A stretch of DNA of 64,000 nt from BM003 sp963699835 (GCA_963699835.1 CAVOVJ010000008.1:62001-126000); one strand, 5' to 3'. Positions 1-10,855 are shown, numbered from the stretch's first letter. Made by a program: numbers and translations. Notes: generated from the letters alone by a model not told the origin.

Positions 1-729
1 CGTGAAACTGCCGTCTTGGCCGATGTCGGCCGCGAAATTCAGCGTCAAGGGGCTGTCAAGCTGCAATGGGGTATCGGCATTCGCATACTGCTTGTCCGAC
101 GACCAGGCCGAGTCGGCGATCTTGTAGGTAAATGTGCCGCCCTCGATATTGTCCGGCGACATGACGAACTCGGTCTGATAAACGTTATTACCGAAATTAA
201 TGAAAACATTGGTCGGCGTCGCCAGGAACCGGTCCGCCGAATTGGCGGCCGTGGCCGGATCGTCGACCTGGGTGAAGCCGCGCAGGTACATCAACGCGTT
301 ATAAGCCTCGGCATTGTCGTTGCCCTGGTCACTCACTCCGCACTCGACATCGACCTGCCGGAACACGTCCCTGCTGGCAGACTTGTTAAGGCCAGGCACC
401 GGCGGCTGGTAGTTATTCTCGAATTCGAGCGTCAGCGAGCGGGTCGGTGTAGCGAACGAAATCGCGCCGGTTTCCTCCTCGGGAATAATCCAGACACCGT
501 CGCCGACCGCGGTCCCGCCGCTGAACGACGCGCTCAATGGCGGCGTTCCCTTCTGGAACGGGTCGGTCTCGGCGTTGGAGAAATCGGCCGTGATCGTTTG
601 CAAGGGCTGCTCGATTATCGGTGGGCCGTTGGACGGGTCGGTGTCTCCGTCACAGCCGGCAGCGAAGAGAATCGAGGCGGCCAGCAGACCAAGCCATGCG
701 CGAGTACCCGAATTCTTGAGATGCATCAT
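1..729 (-). CDS. Secreted lipoprotein, C-terminus cut by window edge
   Basis: Open frame running off the left edge; 243 codons are visible. The start is the first of two adjacent ATGs (729 and 726), with GGAG about nine bases upstream. Residues 10-26 form a lipoprotein signal ending in the lipobox ILFAAGC, with the lipidated Cys at about 26. The mature part is Asp/Asn/Thr rich. Near its visible end lies TFTYKIADSAWSSDKQY, which resembles the carbohydrate-module segments (FKIADADW type) of secreted alpha-amylase or pullulanase proteins. It lies 516 bases downstream of glgB on the same strand, so a role in alpha-glucan use fits, but no catalytic domain is visible. Lipoprotein call firm; amylase-family call tentative. 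Confidence 0.6.
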   Translation of the reverse strand, partial: MMHLKNSGTRAWLGLLAASILFAAGCDGDTDPSNGPPIIEQPLQTITADFSNAETDPFQKGTPPLSASFSGGTAVGDGVWIIPEEETGAISFATPTRSLTLEFENNYQPPVPGLNKSASRDVFRQVDVECGVSDQGNDNAEAYNALMYLRGFTQVDDPATAANSADRFLATPTNVFINFGNNVYQTEFVMSPDNIEGGTFTYKIADSAWSSDKQYANADTPLQLDSPLTLNFAADIGQDGSFT

Positions 730-1245
730 CAAATCCAGCTCCGTACCGGCCACTCATCCCGCGCGGGGTCCGAGCCCCCCGCAGCGGCTGTGGGAATGTA
801 GTCAAAGAGAACTAATTTGTCGTTTTTCAAAATCTTTTTTCTGATTTTCGAGATTCAGCACGGGACTCGCGGCGACCCACATCGGCAATCCGCTGTGGAA
901 TCACCTTGCTGCCCGCCACTATTTCCTACTCGTACAACTTCCCCTAACCTGACAGAGGGTTTTGTATTTGTCTCCTCTGCTCGCCGGCCGTCATCAAACA
1001 GTCCGCACTCTCCTATTCGACCAGTGTAGACCGATTCTTCGGATGTTGCAGACCCATAGTCCGTACGACCTCCGGCCACAGATGCTTGCATGAAGCGATG
1101 CAACAAAGCAAGCCGTTACCATCGCCATTGAATTCGCCTTTCTTCGCTGCCGCGGCCGGCGCAAATGACACACGAGGCGCCGTGAAATACCGGTCTCCGC
1201 CCCCCCCCGCGGGACGAGCCAATCGGACACGACCCAACCGTTACT
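730..1245. other. Intergenic, glgB to edge lipoprotein
   Basis: 516 bases between the glgB stop and the next minus-strand start. It must hold the promoter and leader of the edge lipoprotein if that gene is not read through from glgB. A short AT-rich stretch (about 815-855) is the likeliest promoter region, but I see no convincing -35/-10 pair and no intrinsic terminator after glgB. The open frames here look like chance. Confidence 0.4.
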
Positions 1246-3447
1246 TCAGTCGGAATCCGATTCGGCCGGTTCGAATGCGAACCAGACCGCCGCCAGGGGC
1301 GGCAAACGGATGATCAGCGACTGGGTACGGTTGTGACAGGCAATATCCTCTGTCCGTACGGCGCCAAGATTGCCGACGTTGCCTCCGCCATACAAACCCG
1401 CGTCGGTATTGAGTATCTCCCGATACAGCCCTGGTGCCGGCACCCCGATACGATATGCGTCACGAACTACCGGGGTCATATTGCAGACCACCACGATATG
1501 ACGGCGCCGGTCCCGTGCATAGCGGGCAAAACTGACAATGCTCGCCTCGATGTCGCTAAGATCGATCCACTCGAAGCCCTCCGGCCATTGATCGAGCTCG
1601 AACAAGGCGGGCTCGTCCACGTAGATGCTGTTGAGATCCCGCACGAGCTTCTGCACGCCTCTATGCAACGGGTCATCCAGCACGCCCCAGTCCAGTTCCG
1701 CATCGTGATTCCATTCCTTTCGCTGCCCGATCTCGCCGCCCATGAACAGCATCTTTTTGCCCGGATGCGCATACATGAACGCGTAGTACAAACGGAGATT
1801 GGCAAACTGCTGCCAGCGGTCCCCCGGCATCTTGCCAAGCAAGGAACCCTTGCCGTGAACTACCTCGTCATGCGACAGCGGCAACAGGAAATTTTCGTTG
1901 TAAGCGTAAATCAGGCTGAAGGTAATGTCGTTGTGATGGTGCTTGCGGTAGACCGGATCCATTGACATGTAATGCAATGTGTCGTGCATCCAGCCCATAT
2001 TCCATTTGAAGCCGAACCCCAGCCCGCCCTCGTAGGTCGGCCGCGACACCTTTGGCCAGGCAGTGGACTCCTCGGCTATCGTCATCGCTTTCGGGCATTC
2101 GCGGTAGACCGTCTCGTTGAAACGGCGCAGGAACTGGATCGCCTCAAGATTCTCGTTGCCGCCAAACTGATTGGGCACCCATTCGCCCGGTCCGCGCGAG
2201 TAGTCGAGGTAGAGCATCGACGCCACCGCATCGACCCTGATGCCGTCAATGTGATAGTCCTCGAGCCAGCACAGCGCGCTGGAAACCAGAAAGTCCTGCA
2301 CGTATTCACGGCCAAAATCGTAGACGTGGGTATCCCAGTCCGGGTGCCAGCCGCGGCGCGGATCCGGATGCTCGTACAGAGGCGTTCCGTCAAATCGGCC
2401 CAACCCCATGTCGTCGCTTGGGAAATGCGCCGGCACCCAATCCAGAATGACGCCGAGTCCGGCCTGATGGCAGCGATCGATGAAATACCTGAAATCGTCC
2501 GGCGGGCCGAAACGACTGGTCGGCGCAAACAGTCCGGTGGGCTGGTAACCCCATGAACCGCTAAACGGGTGCTCGGTGACGGGGAGCAATTCGAGGTGGG
2601 TGTAACCGAGATCGCTTACGTACGCAACTAGCGAATCCGCAAGTTCGCGGTAGCTGTACGGGCGGCCGTCATGGTGACGCCATGAACCGAGGTGCACCTC
2701 GTACGCGGCCAGCGGTTGCTGCAACGGATCGCCGACATCCCTGCCACGCCAGGCATCATCCTGCCATTCATAATGGTCGGGTGCGCAGACAATACTGGCA
2801 TTCCCCGGGGATTGCTCAAAGAACCGCGCGTAGGGATCCGCTTTGCGTGGCAGCAGCTCTCCGTCGGGCGCCCGAACCTCGTACTTGTACAGCGCGCCCG
2901 CCCCGACACCCGGCAGAAACAGGCGCCATATCCCGTCGCTGCCGCTTTGCATCGGGTGACGGCGGCCATCCCAGGCATTGAAATCGCCGACCACGCTAAC
3001 GCTGCGAGCCGAAGGGGCATACACGGCAAAAAACACGCCCGTCACCTCGCCGGCGCGGGGAATCCTGCAGGATGTAATCTGGGAACCGAGGCCATGATGG
3101 AGACGATTGCGATCGGCGATCGTGTGCTGCTCGAGCAGCATCGCAAACTGGTAGGGATCCCAGATCTCTTGCTGGTCCCCGCCACGGTGCAGCCGTAGCG
3201 TGTAGGGAAAGAGCTTGCGCCGCCTTGGCATCGCCAACTCGAACAGATCGCTGTCCGGCAGCCGTGACATGGTTCCCAGATTTTTCCGATCGCGCGCGTC
3301 AATGACGTCGATCGTGTCTACGTCGGGCTGCCAGGCAAGCAACCTCAACCCGCGGCCGTTTTCGGCAGGCTTCAAACCAAGCAGTTCAAACGGCACGGCC
3401 AGGCGGGCGCCGGATAACTCTTCGAGCAACGTGCCGTAACGGCTCAT
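1246..3447 (-). CDS. glgB: 1,4-alpha-glucan branching enzyme
   Basis: 733 residues, as expected for GlgB. It cuts alpha-1,4 chains and rejoins them as alpha-1,6 branches during glycogen synthesis in the cytoplasm. An N-terminal glycan-binding module (about 20-110) and a CBM48-like domain (about 130-225, with VGDFNAWDG) precede the GH13 barrel. Catalytic residues are visible: Asp406 in DGIRVDAV, Glu459 in TIAEESTAW, and Asp527 in LSHDEVVHGKGSL. The C-terminal beta domain is complete. ATG start. Only three bases separate the glgP stop from this start, so the two genes are translationally close in one operon with glk. No frame damage. Confidence 0.97.
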   Translation of the reverse strand: MSRYGTLLEELSGARLAVPFELLGLKPAENGRGLRLLAWQPDVDTIDVIDARDRKNLGTMSRLPDSDLFELAMPRRRKLFPYTLRLHRGGDQQEIWDPYQFAMLLEQHTIADRNRLHHGLGSQITSCRIPRAGEVTGVFFAVYAPSARSVSVVGDFNAWDGRRHPMQSGSDGIWRLFLPGVGAGALYKYEVRAPDGELLPRKADPYARFFEQSPGNASIVCAPDHYEWQDDAWRGRDVGDPLQQPLAAYEVHLGSWRHHDGRPYSYRELADSLVAYVSDLGYTHLELLPVTEHPFSGSWGYQPTGLFAPTSRFGPPDDFRYFIDRCHQAGLGVILDWVPAHFPSDDMGLGRFDGTPLYEHPDPRRGWHPDWDTHVYDFGREYVQDFLVSSALCWLEDYHIDGIRVDAVASMLYLDYSRGPGEWVPNQFGGNENLEAIQFLRRFNETVYRECPKAMTIAEESTAWPKVSRPTYEGGLGFGFKWNMGWMHDTLHYMSMDPVYRKHHHNDITFSLIYAYNENFLLPLSHDEVVHGKGSLLGKMPGDRWQQFANLRLYYAFMYAHPGKKMLFMGGEIGQRKEWNHDAELDWGVLDDPLHRGVQKLVRDLNSIYVDEPALFELDQWPEGFEWIDLSDIEASIVSFARYARDRRRHIVVVCNMTPVVRDAYRIGVPAPGLYREILNTDAGLYGGGNVGNLGAVRTEDIACHNRTQSLIIRLPPLAAVWFAFEPAESDSD

Positions 3448-3450
3448 GAT

Positions 3451-5973
3451 CTAGCCAGTCTCCGGCGGCACCGGTTTTATTCCCCAGATCTTGCGCGCGT
3501 ACTCGGTAATGGAGCGATCGCTGGAGAAACGTCCGACCCGTGCGGTATTGAGAATTGCCTTGGTGAACCACGCATCCCGATCCGCAAACAACGCGTCAAC
3601 ACGATCCTGTGCTGCGGAGTAGGCGGCAAAATCCTCAAGTACCAGATAGTGTTCGCCCATGTTCAGCAGCATGTCGACGATGTTACCGAACTGGTGCAGA
3701 TTTCCCGGCGAAAAATAGCCGTCGTTGATCAGCGCCAGCGTCTCGACCAGCTCCGCATTGTCCCTGATCACCTCGGAAGGAACGTAACCCTCGCGCCGGC
3801 GCTCGATGACCTGCTCGGCCGTAAGTCCGAAGATAAAAATGTTCTCTGCACCCACCGCATCGCAAATTTCGACGTTCGCGCCATCGAGAGTACCGATAGT
3901 AAGCGCGCCGTTCATCGCAAGCTTCATGTTTCCGGTTCCCGAAGCTTCCATGCCGGCCGTCGATATCTGCTGCGAGAGGTCCGCCGCCGGAACGATCTTC
4001 TCGGCCAGCGACACACTGTAGTCGGGCAGGAAAACGAGTTTTAGCCGATCCCCGACCCTGGGATCGTTGTTGATCCGGTCGGCCACCTTGTTGATCAGCT
4101 TTATGATGGCCTTTGCCATCAGGTACCCCGGCGCGGCCTTACCGGAAAAGACAACAGTACGCGGTACCACAGCGGCTTCCGGGTTCTTGCGAATCCGGTT
4201 GTAGCGGGTAATCACGTAAAGCAAATTGAGCAATTGGCGTTTGTATTCGTGAATGCGTTTTATCTGTACGTCGAATAATGACGCCGGGTCCACCGTCAGG
4301 CCCACCTTGTCATGGATGAGCGCGGCGAGTTGTTGCTTGTTTGCCCGTTTGACCGCGGCGAATTCGTCACGAAACGCTCCGTCCTCGGCAAACGGCGCAA
4401 GCTGCTCGAGCCGCGCCAGATCGCATTCCCAATCACGCCCGATCCGAGTGCGGATCAGGCGCATCAGGCCGAGATTGCAGTCCATCAGCCAGCGCCGCGG
4501 GGTAACGCCATTCGTCACGTTGACGATCTTGTCCGGATAGAACTGGTCAAAATCGCTGAATATGGTCTCCCGCATAATTCGGGTATGCAGCGCCGCGACG
4601 CCGTTGACCTTGTGGCTTCCGACCACCCCCAGGTTGGCCATGCGGACGCGCTTGTTGTCCTCCTCGCTGATCAGCGACATACGCCGATGACGCTCGTAGT
4701 CGCCCGGGTAACGCGCGTCCACCTCGTCGAGCAGTTTGCGGTTGATGCGGTAAATAAGATGCAAATGGCGCGGCAACAATTTCTCGAACATCCGCACCGG
4801 CCAGGTCTCGAGGGCTTCCGGCAACAGGGTGTGGTTGGTATAGGAGAATACGTTCGCAGTAATTCCCCATGCCTTGTCCCAGCCGAAATCGTGTTCGTCC
4901 AGCAGAATCCGCATCAGTTCGGGAATCGCCAGCGCCGGATGGGTGTCGTTCAGCTGCACCGCTATCCGCTGCGGCAGCTGGTCCAGCGTCCCGTGCTCCT
5001 CAAGATAGTCCCGGACGATATCCTGCAGCGAGGCGCTGACAAAAAAGTACTGTTGTTTGAGCCTTAGCTCCTTGCCGAGTTCGGTCGTATCGTCGGGATA
5101 CAACACCCGCGAGAGATTCTTGGCGTCAACCTGGTCATCGACCGCGGCGGAAAAGTTACCCTCGTTAAAGGCGTCGAGATCGAACGGATCGACCGCGCGC
5201 CCCGACCACAGCCTGAGATGATTAACCGTGCGGCCGCCGGAACCGGGAATCAATGTGTCGTATGCGACAGCCAGAACGGTCGTCCCGCCTTCCCAGCGGG
5301 ATTCGGGATTGCCATGCTCATTGAGCACCGATTTCATGTGACCACCGAAACGGACCGGGTAGACCCGGTCTTCACGCACGATTTCCCAGAAATTTCGAAA
5401 GCGAAGCCACAACGTCGGACGTTCGATCTGCTCGCCATCCTTACCGATCGCCTGGGTAAACATGCCGTAGTCGTAACGGATGCCGTAACCAAACCCGGGC
5501 ATGTCCAGCGTCGCGAGCGAGTCAAGAAAACAGGCCGCGAGGCGGCCGAGTCCGCCATTGCCCAGGCCGGCATCGATTTCCTGGGCGGCCAGAGCCTCGA
5601 GTTCGATACCGACGTCTCTCAGCACCGACCGCATCGGCTCCTCGAGATCGAGATTCAATACCGCGTTGGTCAGGCTTCGGCCCAGCAGGAACTCGAGTGA
5701 GAGGTAATAAAGCCGCTTGGAATCCGCCGCCCGATAGCGCGCCTGGGTCTCGATCCACCGCGCCATCAGGCGTTCGCGGACCGTGAGCGTCAAAGCGTTG
5801 TACCAGTCCCGCTGCGATGCGTGGGCCTGATCCTTGCCGATAATATTGTTGAGCCAGCCGGACAGGGAATCGGCGAGTCCGTCGCGATCCATGGGTGGCG
5901 ATGTCGGTTGCAACCAGTCGGCGCCTGACTCTTCCGGGGAAACAGCGCCGGTTTCGGGTTCCGATGTGGGCAT
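3451..5973 (-). CDS. glgP: Glycogen/maltodextrin phosphorylase
   Basis: 840 residues from the ATG at 5973, giving MPTSEPETG; GGAA lies about eight bases upstream. An upstream TTG at 6054 would add 27 basic residues and is less likely. GT35 phosphorylase, releasing glucose-1-phosphate from alpha-1,4 glucan ends using pyridoxal phosphate. The family signature EASGTGNMKLAMNGA is present, with the PLP-binding lysine at about 684; GNGGLGRLAACFLDSLA lies in the N-terminal half. Order glk-glgP-glgB means glycogen breakdown, glucose phosphorylation and branching are produced together. GlgP and MalP cannot be separated by sequence alone; the glgB neighbour favours GlgP. Confidence 0.95.
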   Translation of the reverse strand: MPTSEPETGAVSPEESGADWLQPTSPPMDRDGLADSLSGWLNNIIGKDQAHASQRDWYNALTLTVRERLMARWIETQARYRAADSKRLYYLSLEFLLGRSLTNAVLNLDLEEPMRSVLRDVGIELEALAAQEIDAGLGNGGLGRLAACFLDSLATLDMPGFGYGIRYDYGMFTQAIGKDGEQIERPTLWLRFRNFWEIVREDRVYPVRFGGHMKSVLNEHGNPESRWEGGTTVLAVAYDTLIPGSGGRTVNHLRLWSGRAVDPFDLDAFNEGNFSAAVDDQVDAKNLSRVLYPDDTTELGKELRLKQQYFFVSASLQDIVRDYLEEHGTLDQLPQRIAVQLNDTHPALAIPELMRILLDEHDFGWDKAWGITANVFSYTNHTLLPEALETWPVRMFEKLLPRHLHLIYRINRKLLDEVDARYPGDYERHRRMSLISEEDNKRVRMANLGVVGSHKVNGVAALHTRIMRETIFSDFDQFYPDKIVNVTNGVTPRRWLMDCNLGLMRLIRTRIGRDWECDLARLEQLAPFAEDGAFRDEFAAVKRANKQQLAALIHDKVGLTVDPASLFDVQIKRIHEYKRQLLNLLYVITRYNRIRKNPEAAVVPRTVVFSGKAAPGYLMAKAIIKLINKVADRINNDPRVGDRLKLVFLPDYSVSLAEKIVPAADLSQQISTAGMEASGTGNMKLAMNGALTIGTLDGANVEICDAVGAENIFIFGLTAEQVIERRREGYVPSEVIRDNAELVETLALINDGYFSPGNLHQFGNIVDMLLNMGEHYLVLEDFAAYSAAQDRVDALFADRDAWFTKAILNTARVGRFSSDRSITEYARKIWGIKPVPPETG

Positions 5974-6078
5974 GCCAGATTTCCGTTTTGGTTTTGTTTC
6001 CCGCTTGGCGGGGCGGTTAAGGACAGCGCAGTGGACGGTCGGCGGTCGGACCAAGAATAGCAGACGCTACCAGGATAA

Positions 6079-7044
6079 TCAGTGCAGCATCAGATACGCC
6101 AGCGCACCCGCCAGAGCAGATTGCTCTGCCACGATCAGGCGGGTCGGGATCGACGCAAGATAACCGAAACCCTGCCCGGCCTGGGCCTCGAAACGAGCCC
6201 GAAAAGAGCTCTCGGCGAGAAAACCGGCCATGCGCGGCAGGATACCGCCACCCAGGTAGACGCCGCCGTGTGCCCCGTAGGTCAACGCCAGGTTGCCCGC
6301 CGCAGATCCGAGCATCGCGCAGAAGCGATCGAGGACCCGATGGCAGAATCCAGCCGAGTCGGCCAAAGCATTGGTGACAATCGAGGCGGCATCGGCCGGG
6401 TCGCGGGTCCGCCCGTCGAGCTCGGACATCGCGGCGTACAAAACCGACAACCCCGGGCCGCTCAGTATCCGCTCCAGCGGAACCGGCTGAACCTGACGCA
6501 GCAGGATACCGAGCAAGTCGCGCTCGAAGTCGTCTCCGGGTGACATGCCCGCATGGCCGCCTTCTGTCGCGACCGGGATCCACGCCCCGCCATGCGCAAT
6601 GAGGGCGCTCACACCCAGACCCGTGCCTGGCCCCATTACTGCAATCGGCGCTCCGGGTACGACATCCGAATCCGTGCCGACGGGAAACCACTGGTTCCGC
6701 TGCAACCCGGGCACGGCCATCGACACCGCCACGAAATCGTTGATAACGAGCGCCCGCCTGACGCCCAGCGACTGGCGCAGCCGCGGACCGGAGATTTCCC
6801 AGTCCCTGTTGGTCATCCGCACGCGTTCGCCGTCGACCGGTCCGGCAACCGCGATGCAAACCTCGTCCAACCCCTGGCTGCTGCAAAAGGCATCGCAATA
6901 ACTCACTATTGCTGCATCGAGGCTCGGGTATTGCGCGCAGGGTTCGCTGACAAGCGTGGACAAGTCAAGTCGGGCGCCGCGGGCCATTGCCATACGAATG
7001 TTGGTGCCACCGACGTCGGCAACCAGACGCAACGTATCGATCAC
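6079..7044 (-). CDS. glk: Glucokinase (Glk family)
   Basis: 321 residues from a GTG at 7044, the same length as the E. coli enzyme; GGGAGG lies about eleven bases upstream and the protein begins MIDTLRLVADVGGTN. It phosphorylates free glucose with ATP. Visible motifs: phosphate 1 loop ADVGGTNIR, AGPV near residue 67, TNRDW, the catalytic Asp in VINDFVAV, the adenosine segment GPGTGLGVS, and EGGHAG. This is the bacterial glucokinase type, not the ROK type (no CXCGXXGC zinc motif). First sugar gene of the run; the stop lies about 105 bases upstream of the glgP start. An upstream TTG at 7092 would add 16 residues without family support. Confidence 0.95.
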   Translation of the reverse strand: MIDTLRLVADVGGTNIRMAMARGARLDLSTLVSEPCAQYPSLDAAIVSYCDAFCSSQGLDEVCIAVAGPVDGERVRMTNRDWEISGPRLRQSLGVRRALVINDFVAVSMAVPGLQRNQWFPVGTDSDVVPGAPIAVMGPGTGLGVSALIAHGGAWIPVATEGGHAGMSPGDDFERDLLGILLRQVQPVPLERILSGPGLSVLYAAMSELDGRTRDPADAASIVTNALADSAGFCHRVLDRFCAMLGSAAGNLALTYGAHGGVYLGGGILPRMAGFLAESSFRARFEAQAGQGFGYLASIPTRLIVAEQSALAGALAYLMLH

Positions 7045-7134
7045 AGGTTCAGGCCCCTCCCGTGGCAGCAGCCGGGTTGTCCAAGCCCACAATGAGCATT
7101 CGAAGCGCCAACCGCGACAGTCGCATAGCGCCGC

Positions 7135-7746
7135 TCACAGCACGTCGGTGACGCGCTCCTCCGCGATGTACCAGGTGTTGTCGAGCCGGACCATCAGCAT
7201 CTCTCTGCGGATCGCAAAACTGTTGCTGCTGCTCTCGAACCTTTGCACAAACTGCACCTGCATCTGTCCGCCTGGCGCCGGCGACATCGACAATGCCTCG
7301 ATACTGACCCGAACCGGCTCCGGATCGGCCAGCTGGCGGAGACGCGCGGAACGCCATTCTTCGAGCGTGCCCTCAGTCGGTTGGAAATTGTCCGTGTAAT
7401 AGCTGAATAACTGCTGCGCATCCTTGTTGCTCCAGGCCTCCGCCCAGCGGTCGATCAGCGCTTCTGGCGATCCGGCCACAGCACCCGGCCGTTCGAAGTA
7501 CTTGGGAGGCGTTTCGAGGCAGTAGCCATCCTCAGCGGGCCCCGGCGTGCCGGCTGAGGATGCAGGAATCTGCAGCGCTTCGGACGTATCCGGTGCGGTT
7601 AAACCATCCGGAATGCGGATATCGGGTACGTTGTCGCCTTCGTCATAGACGGTACTCGAGCGGCACGGTTGGTTGCCGCCGCATCCGCCCAGCAACAGCC
7701 CGATAACCAACAACCCCGCCATGGGAACCCAATGTGGCACTGCCAT
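7135..7746 (-). CDS. Lipoprotein with Cds6-like (NTF2-fold) C-terminal domain
   Basis: 203 residues. The signal peptide ends in LLLGGC with the lipid-modified Cys at 22. An Asp/Pro-rich linker (about 25-85) is followed by an NTF2-like domain (about 95-203) with WAEAWSNKDAQQLFSYY, EEWRSARLRQLADPEP, QFVQRF and TWYIAEERV, which match the Cds6 C-terminal domain often attached to L,D-transpeptidases and TPR proteins. No transpeptidase catalytic motif is present. ATG at 7746 abuts AGGGG; a second ATG eight codons later is an alternative. Upstream of glk on the same strand with about 90 bases between, so possibly co-transcribed. Role unknown; an envelope location is clear. Confidence 0.75.
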   Translation of the reverse strand: MAVPHWVPMAGLLVIGLLLGGCGGNQPCRSSTVYDEGDNVPDIRIPDGLTAPDTSEALQIPASSAGTPGPAEDGYCLETPPKYFERPGAVAGSPEALIDRWAEAWSNKDAQQLFSYYTDNFQPTEGTLEEWRSARLRQLADPEPVRVSIEALSMSPAPGGQMQVQFVQRFESSSNSFAIRREMLMVRLDNTWYIAEERVTDVL

Positions 7747-8459
7747 CCCCTGCGTGATCAGTTCGTTGCGCCGGACGGATGGATATGGGCCCGGGGCGCG
7801 CCACGCCTGGACGATGCCCCGGTCCGCCCGGGAAAAACGCGGCGGCTACCCGGTCCAGGCGCGTCGCGCAGCGCGAATGCTGCAAACGAAGTGTCCCACG
7901 CTGCAGATGCGACCACGTTGCCCTTCCTAATCACGCTGGATTTTCCCCTGGGTTTACCTAAACCGAAACATGGTATCCATGTGCCAAAGGTGTGACAAGA
8001 CGTGGCCGCACACTCGCCACGGGCGTACCCGCTTCTGCCCGGTGCCTACCCGCCAGCATCGCGGTAAAAAGCAGCGCATGCGCGCGGGATCCACCGCGCG
8101 GTGCCGCCCGCCCATCGCACCGCGGCGATTTTCCAGCGAGGCCTGTCCGCGGACATCCAACATTTCCGCCGGCAATATTCGACGCCGCCGCCCGGCTCGG
8201 AAGGCGCCGCAAAGAACCGGCCCCGGGGAAAAAAAGCAGCGGGAATTCGTCTGCGACGCGCCAGCCTCTCGCCTAGTGTCATTGAAATTTCACTGCCGCG
8301 GGGGTGACTCTGAGCCGTTCCTGATCTAAGTTGACTTCGCGAGGCATCTCGACTGGAGTGAGGTGTTTCGTCTTCGCAACGGCGCCGGCGCGGTGCAAAA
8401 GGATTTCCGGATCACCGCCGTAGCCGTCAAATACAGAAATAATACAAGGGGTTGAATAG
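7747..8459. other. Intergenic between divergent genes
   Basis: About 710 bases between the minus-strand lipoprotein and the plus-strand decaheme cytochrome, so promoters for both should lie here. The cytochrome ATG at 8460 has AAGGGG nine bases upstream. The AT-rich stretch about 8425-8450 precedes it. Overlapping open frames at 7950-8330 are high-GC, lack ribosome sites and match nothing I recognise. No clear RNA or repeat. Confidence 0.4.
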
Positions 8460-10810
8460 ATGCTAGCAGGGTTGCTGTCGGGCGATCGCATCCGCCGTGG
8501 TGCGTTGTCATTACATTGGGTGTGCTTCGGGTTCGGACTCGCCGGGTGCGATGACGGGGACGACGGGCGCGACGGGACCGACGGCGCCGCTGGCTCGCCC
8601 GGTCTTGCGTGCTGGGATCTCAACGAAAATGGCATTCCCGATTTTCCCGAGCGAAGATACCAATGGCGATGGCGTCATCGACGTCAACGACTGTCGCGGT
8701 GACAGCGCCGGCGGAAGCGGTGACCTCGGCAACGCCGATGCGCTCGAGGCCCTGATTGCAGAAGGCGAACCGGTAGTCGTCACGATTACCGCCGCCACGG
8801 TTGCAAGTCCACCGGTGTTGACCCTGACCGTTGCCGACGCCAACGGCAACCCGCTGACCAATCTCGGCGCGGCCGCATCAATCTCCTGCACGTTTGACAA
8901 ACTATTGCCCGCCGCGGATGGCTTCCCGACGATGTGGGAGAGTTATATCAACATCGTCGAGACGGATCAGGAATACCCCGAAAGCGGTTCACCGAATCTG
9001 CTGGCCCGGTCCCGCCAGGCAGCCGCCGAGGGCGGTACGCTCGAGCAATCGGCAAACGCAGGTGAATATGAATTCACCTATACCACGGATGTCACCGATG
9101 TGACCGAGCCGTTCGCGGTGACCTACCAGCCAGGCCTGACCCACCGCGCCGGTTGCGAGGTGCGCTTCAATGGCGAGGCCGAGGTCCTGAACCCGGATAA
9201 CGCCTATTTCGATTTTGTCCCGACCGGCGGCCAGGTGACGACCAAGAAAATCGTCGATACCGCAACCTGTAATGACTGTCATGGCCGGCTGGCGATTCAC
9301 GGCGACGGACGCTTTACTACCGACTATTGCCAGGCCTGCCACAACCCGTACACCCGCGATCAGGACTACGCCGAACTTCTGGATCTCGGACATATGGCGC
9401 ATGCAATCCATGCCGCCGAAGTTCGAACCGCGCAGGAAACCGACGAGGGCGAGTTCGCATATAAAGTGCTCGGTTTCGGCGAGCGCTTCTCGGGCGATGC
9501 CGCAACGGACGATTACTCGCACGTCACCTATCCGCAGGCGGTGAATTTCTGCGAAACCTGTCATTCCGCATCGAACGAGGACACCCCGGATGGCGGAGCC
9601 TGGGAGGCCACGGCCACGGCCGAGGCCTGCGGTGCCTGTCATGTCAGCGGTCTGCTGGCAAGCGATCCGGATCCGGATTCGGGTCTGTCGACTTATTCAT
9701 TCCAGCATCCGCCGGAGGTGCTTGGCGGCGCGGTCGTCCCCAGCGGCAACTGCGGTAACTGCCACGGTGATGCCGAGAATTCTACGGCATTCGTCGACAA
9801 CCGCGACGTGCACAACAAAGGCGCGGTGCTCGAGGCAAGTCTGGGCGAGAACTTCGTGTTCACGATTCTTGCCGCCGACAACCTGATACCCGGTGGCAGA
9901 CCCGTCGTCACCTACCAGGTCACCGACGCGGACGGCAATCTCTACGATGTCCTCGCCGATCCGCAATTCGATTCGGCCAACGGCGCGCAAATTCGCAGCT
10001 ATTTCGCATGGACCACCGACGATTTCTACAACGGCGACGAGCTCGGCAACCTCGTGAACGGCGGCCGGGCGCCGGGAGACGGTCACGACACGATCATCGC
10101 GGCGGCCATTAAGAACGCCGATGGCAGCTTCACCTATGTTTCGGATGTCACGTTGCCGGCCGACTACAGCGGTGACGGCATGGTGGCTCTCGGCGGCAAC
10201 CCGGTCGCCGACGTCGACGGTACGTACGAGAAAGCGTCACCGCAGAGCACGTTCTTCTACCCGGGCGATGCTCGCACGCGAGCAGGTCGTCGCCATCGAG
10301 AATTGCGACAGCTGTCACGAGAATCTCACCCGCCACTTTGGCGGCTATAACTCGGTCGAGTATTGCCTGACCTGTCACAACAATGACTTCGCTTCAGGCA
10401 GCAACAATCGCAGCGTGGCACTGAGTGCGATTGGACATGGCCTGCATGCGGGGATCACCTCGGATGTCACTTATCCGCGCGAGATCAGCGATTGCTATGC
10501 ATGTCATACCGAAGACGGCATCTACGGTCGCGAGACCGCGCGCGCGGTGAGCAGCCTGCGCGGGGCGGAAGCCAACCTGTGGCTCGACGATACTGCGACG
10601 ACGTCGTTGTCGGCGACCTGCGGCTTCTGTCATACCAGCAATGCGGCGATTGGCCACTTTGCATCGAATGGCGGCCAGGTCGACGAGGTGAAGTCCAACA
10701 TCATCGGCGCCGATGCCAATGGCGGCATCCCGATCGGCCAGGAGGCCTGCCTGGTCTGTCATGGTCCGGGGCGCAGCATCGACGTGGCGATTGCGCACGG
10801 GCTGAAATAG
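8460..10810 (+). CDS. OmcA/MtrC-family decaheme c-type cytochrome (two frame breaks)
   Basis: Surface lipoprotein cytochrome for electron transfer to external acceptors. It begins at the ATG at 8460; GLAGC is the lipobox, followed by a collagen-like Asp/Gly stretch and LACWDLNENG, typical of the OmcA/MtrC family N-terminus. Ten CXXCH haem sites can be counted across frames: CNDCH, CQACH, CETCH, CGACH, CGNCH, then CDSCH, CLTCH, CYACH, CGFCH, CLVCH. The frame breaks at about 8655 (after DFPE, resuming EDTNGDG) and about 10275 (after FFYPGDA, resuming REQVVAIENC). Haem motifs continue unbroken in the new frames, so this is one gene. No MtrA/MtrB-type partner is in the window. A strong terminator follows. 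Confidence 0.85.
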
Positions 10811-10855
10811 GGCCTTTTCGATCGGTGCCCGGCTCGCCGGGTGCCAGTTATACGA

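Noticed and set aside
16..801. Long plus-strand open frame at the left edge
   Set aside because: It is the antisense shadow of the minus-strand lipoprotein, which has a proper signal peptide, lipobox and ribosome site.
1333..2556. Plus-strand open frames opposite glgB
   Set aside because: Antisense to a clearly functional GH13 gene; composition follows codon mirroring and no ribosome sites are present.
7954..8330. Several overlapping small frames before the decaheme cytochrome
   Set aside because: GC-rich chance frames in four phases, Arg/Pro/Ala rich, no ribosome site and no recognisable motif.
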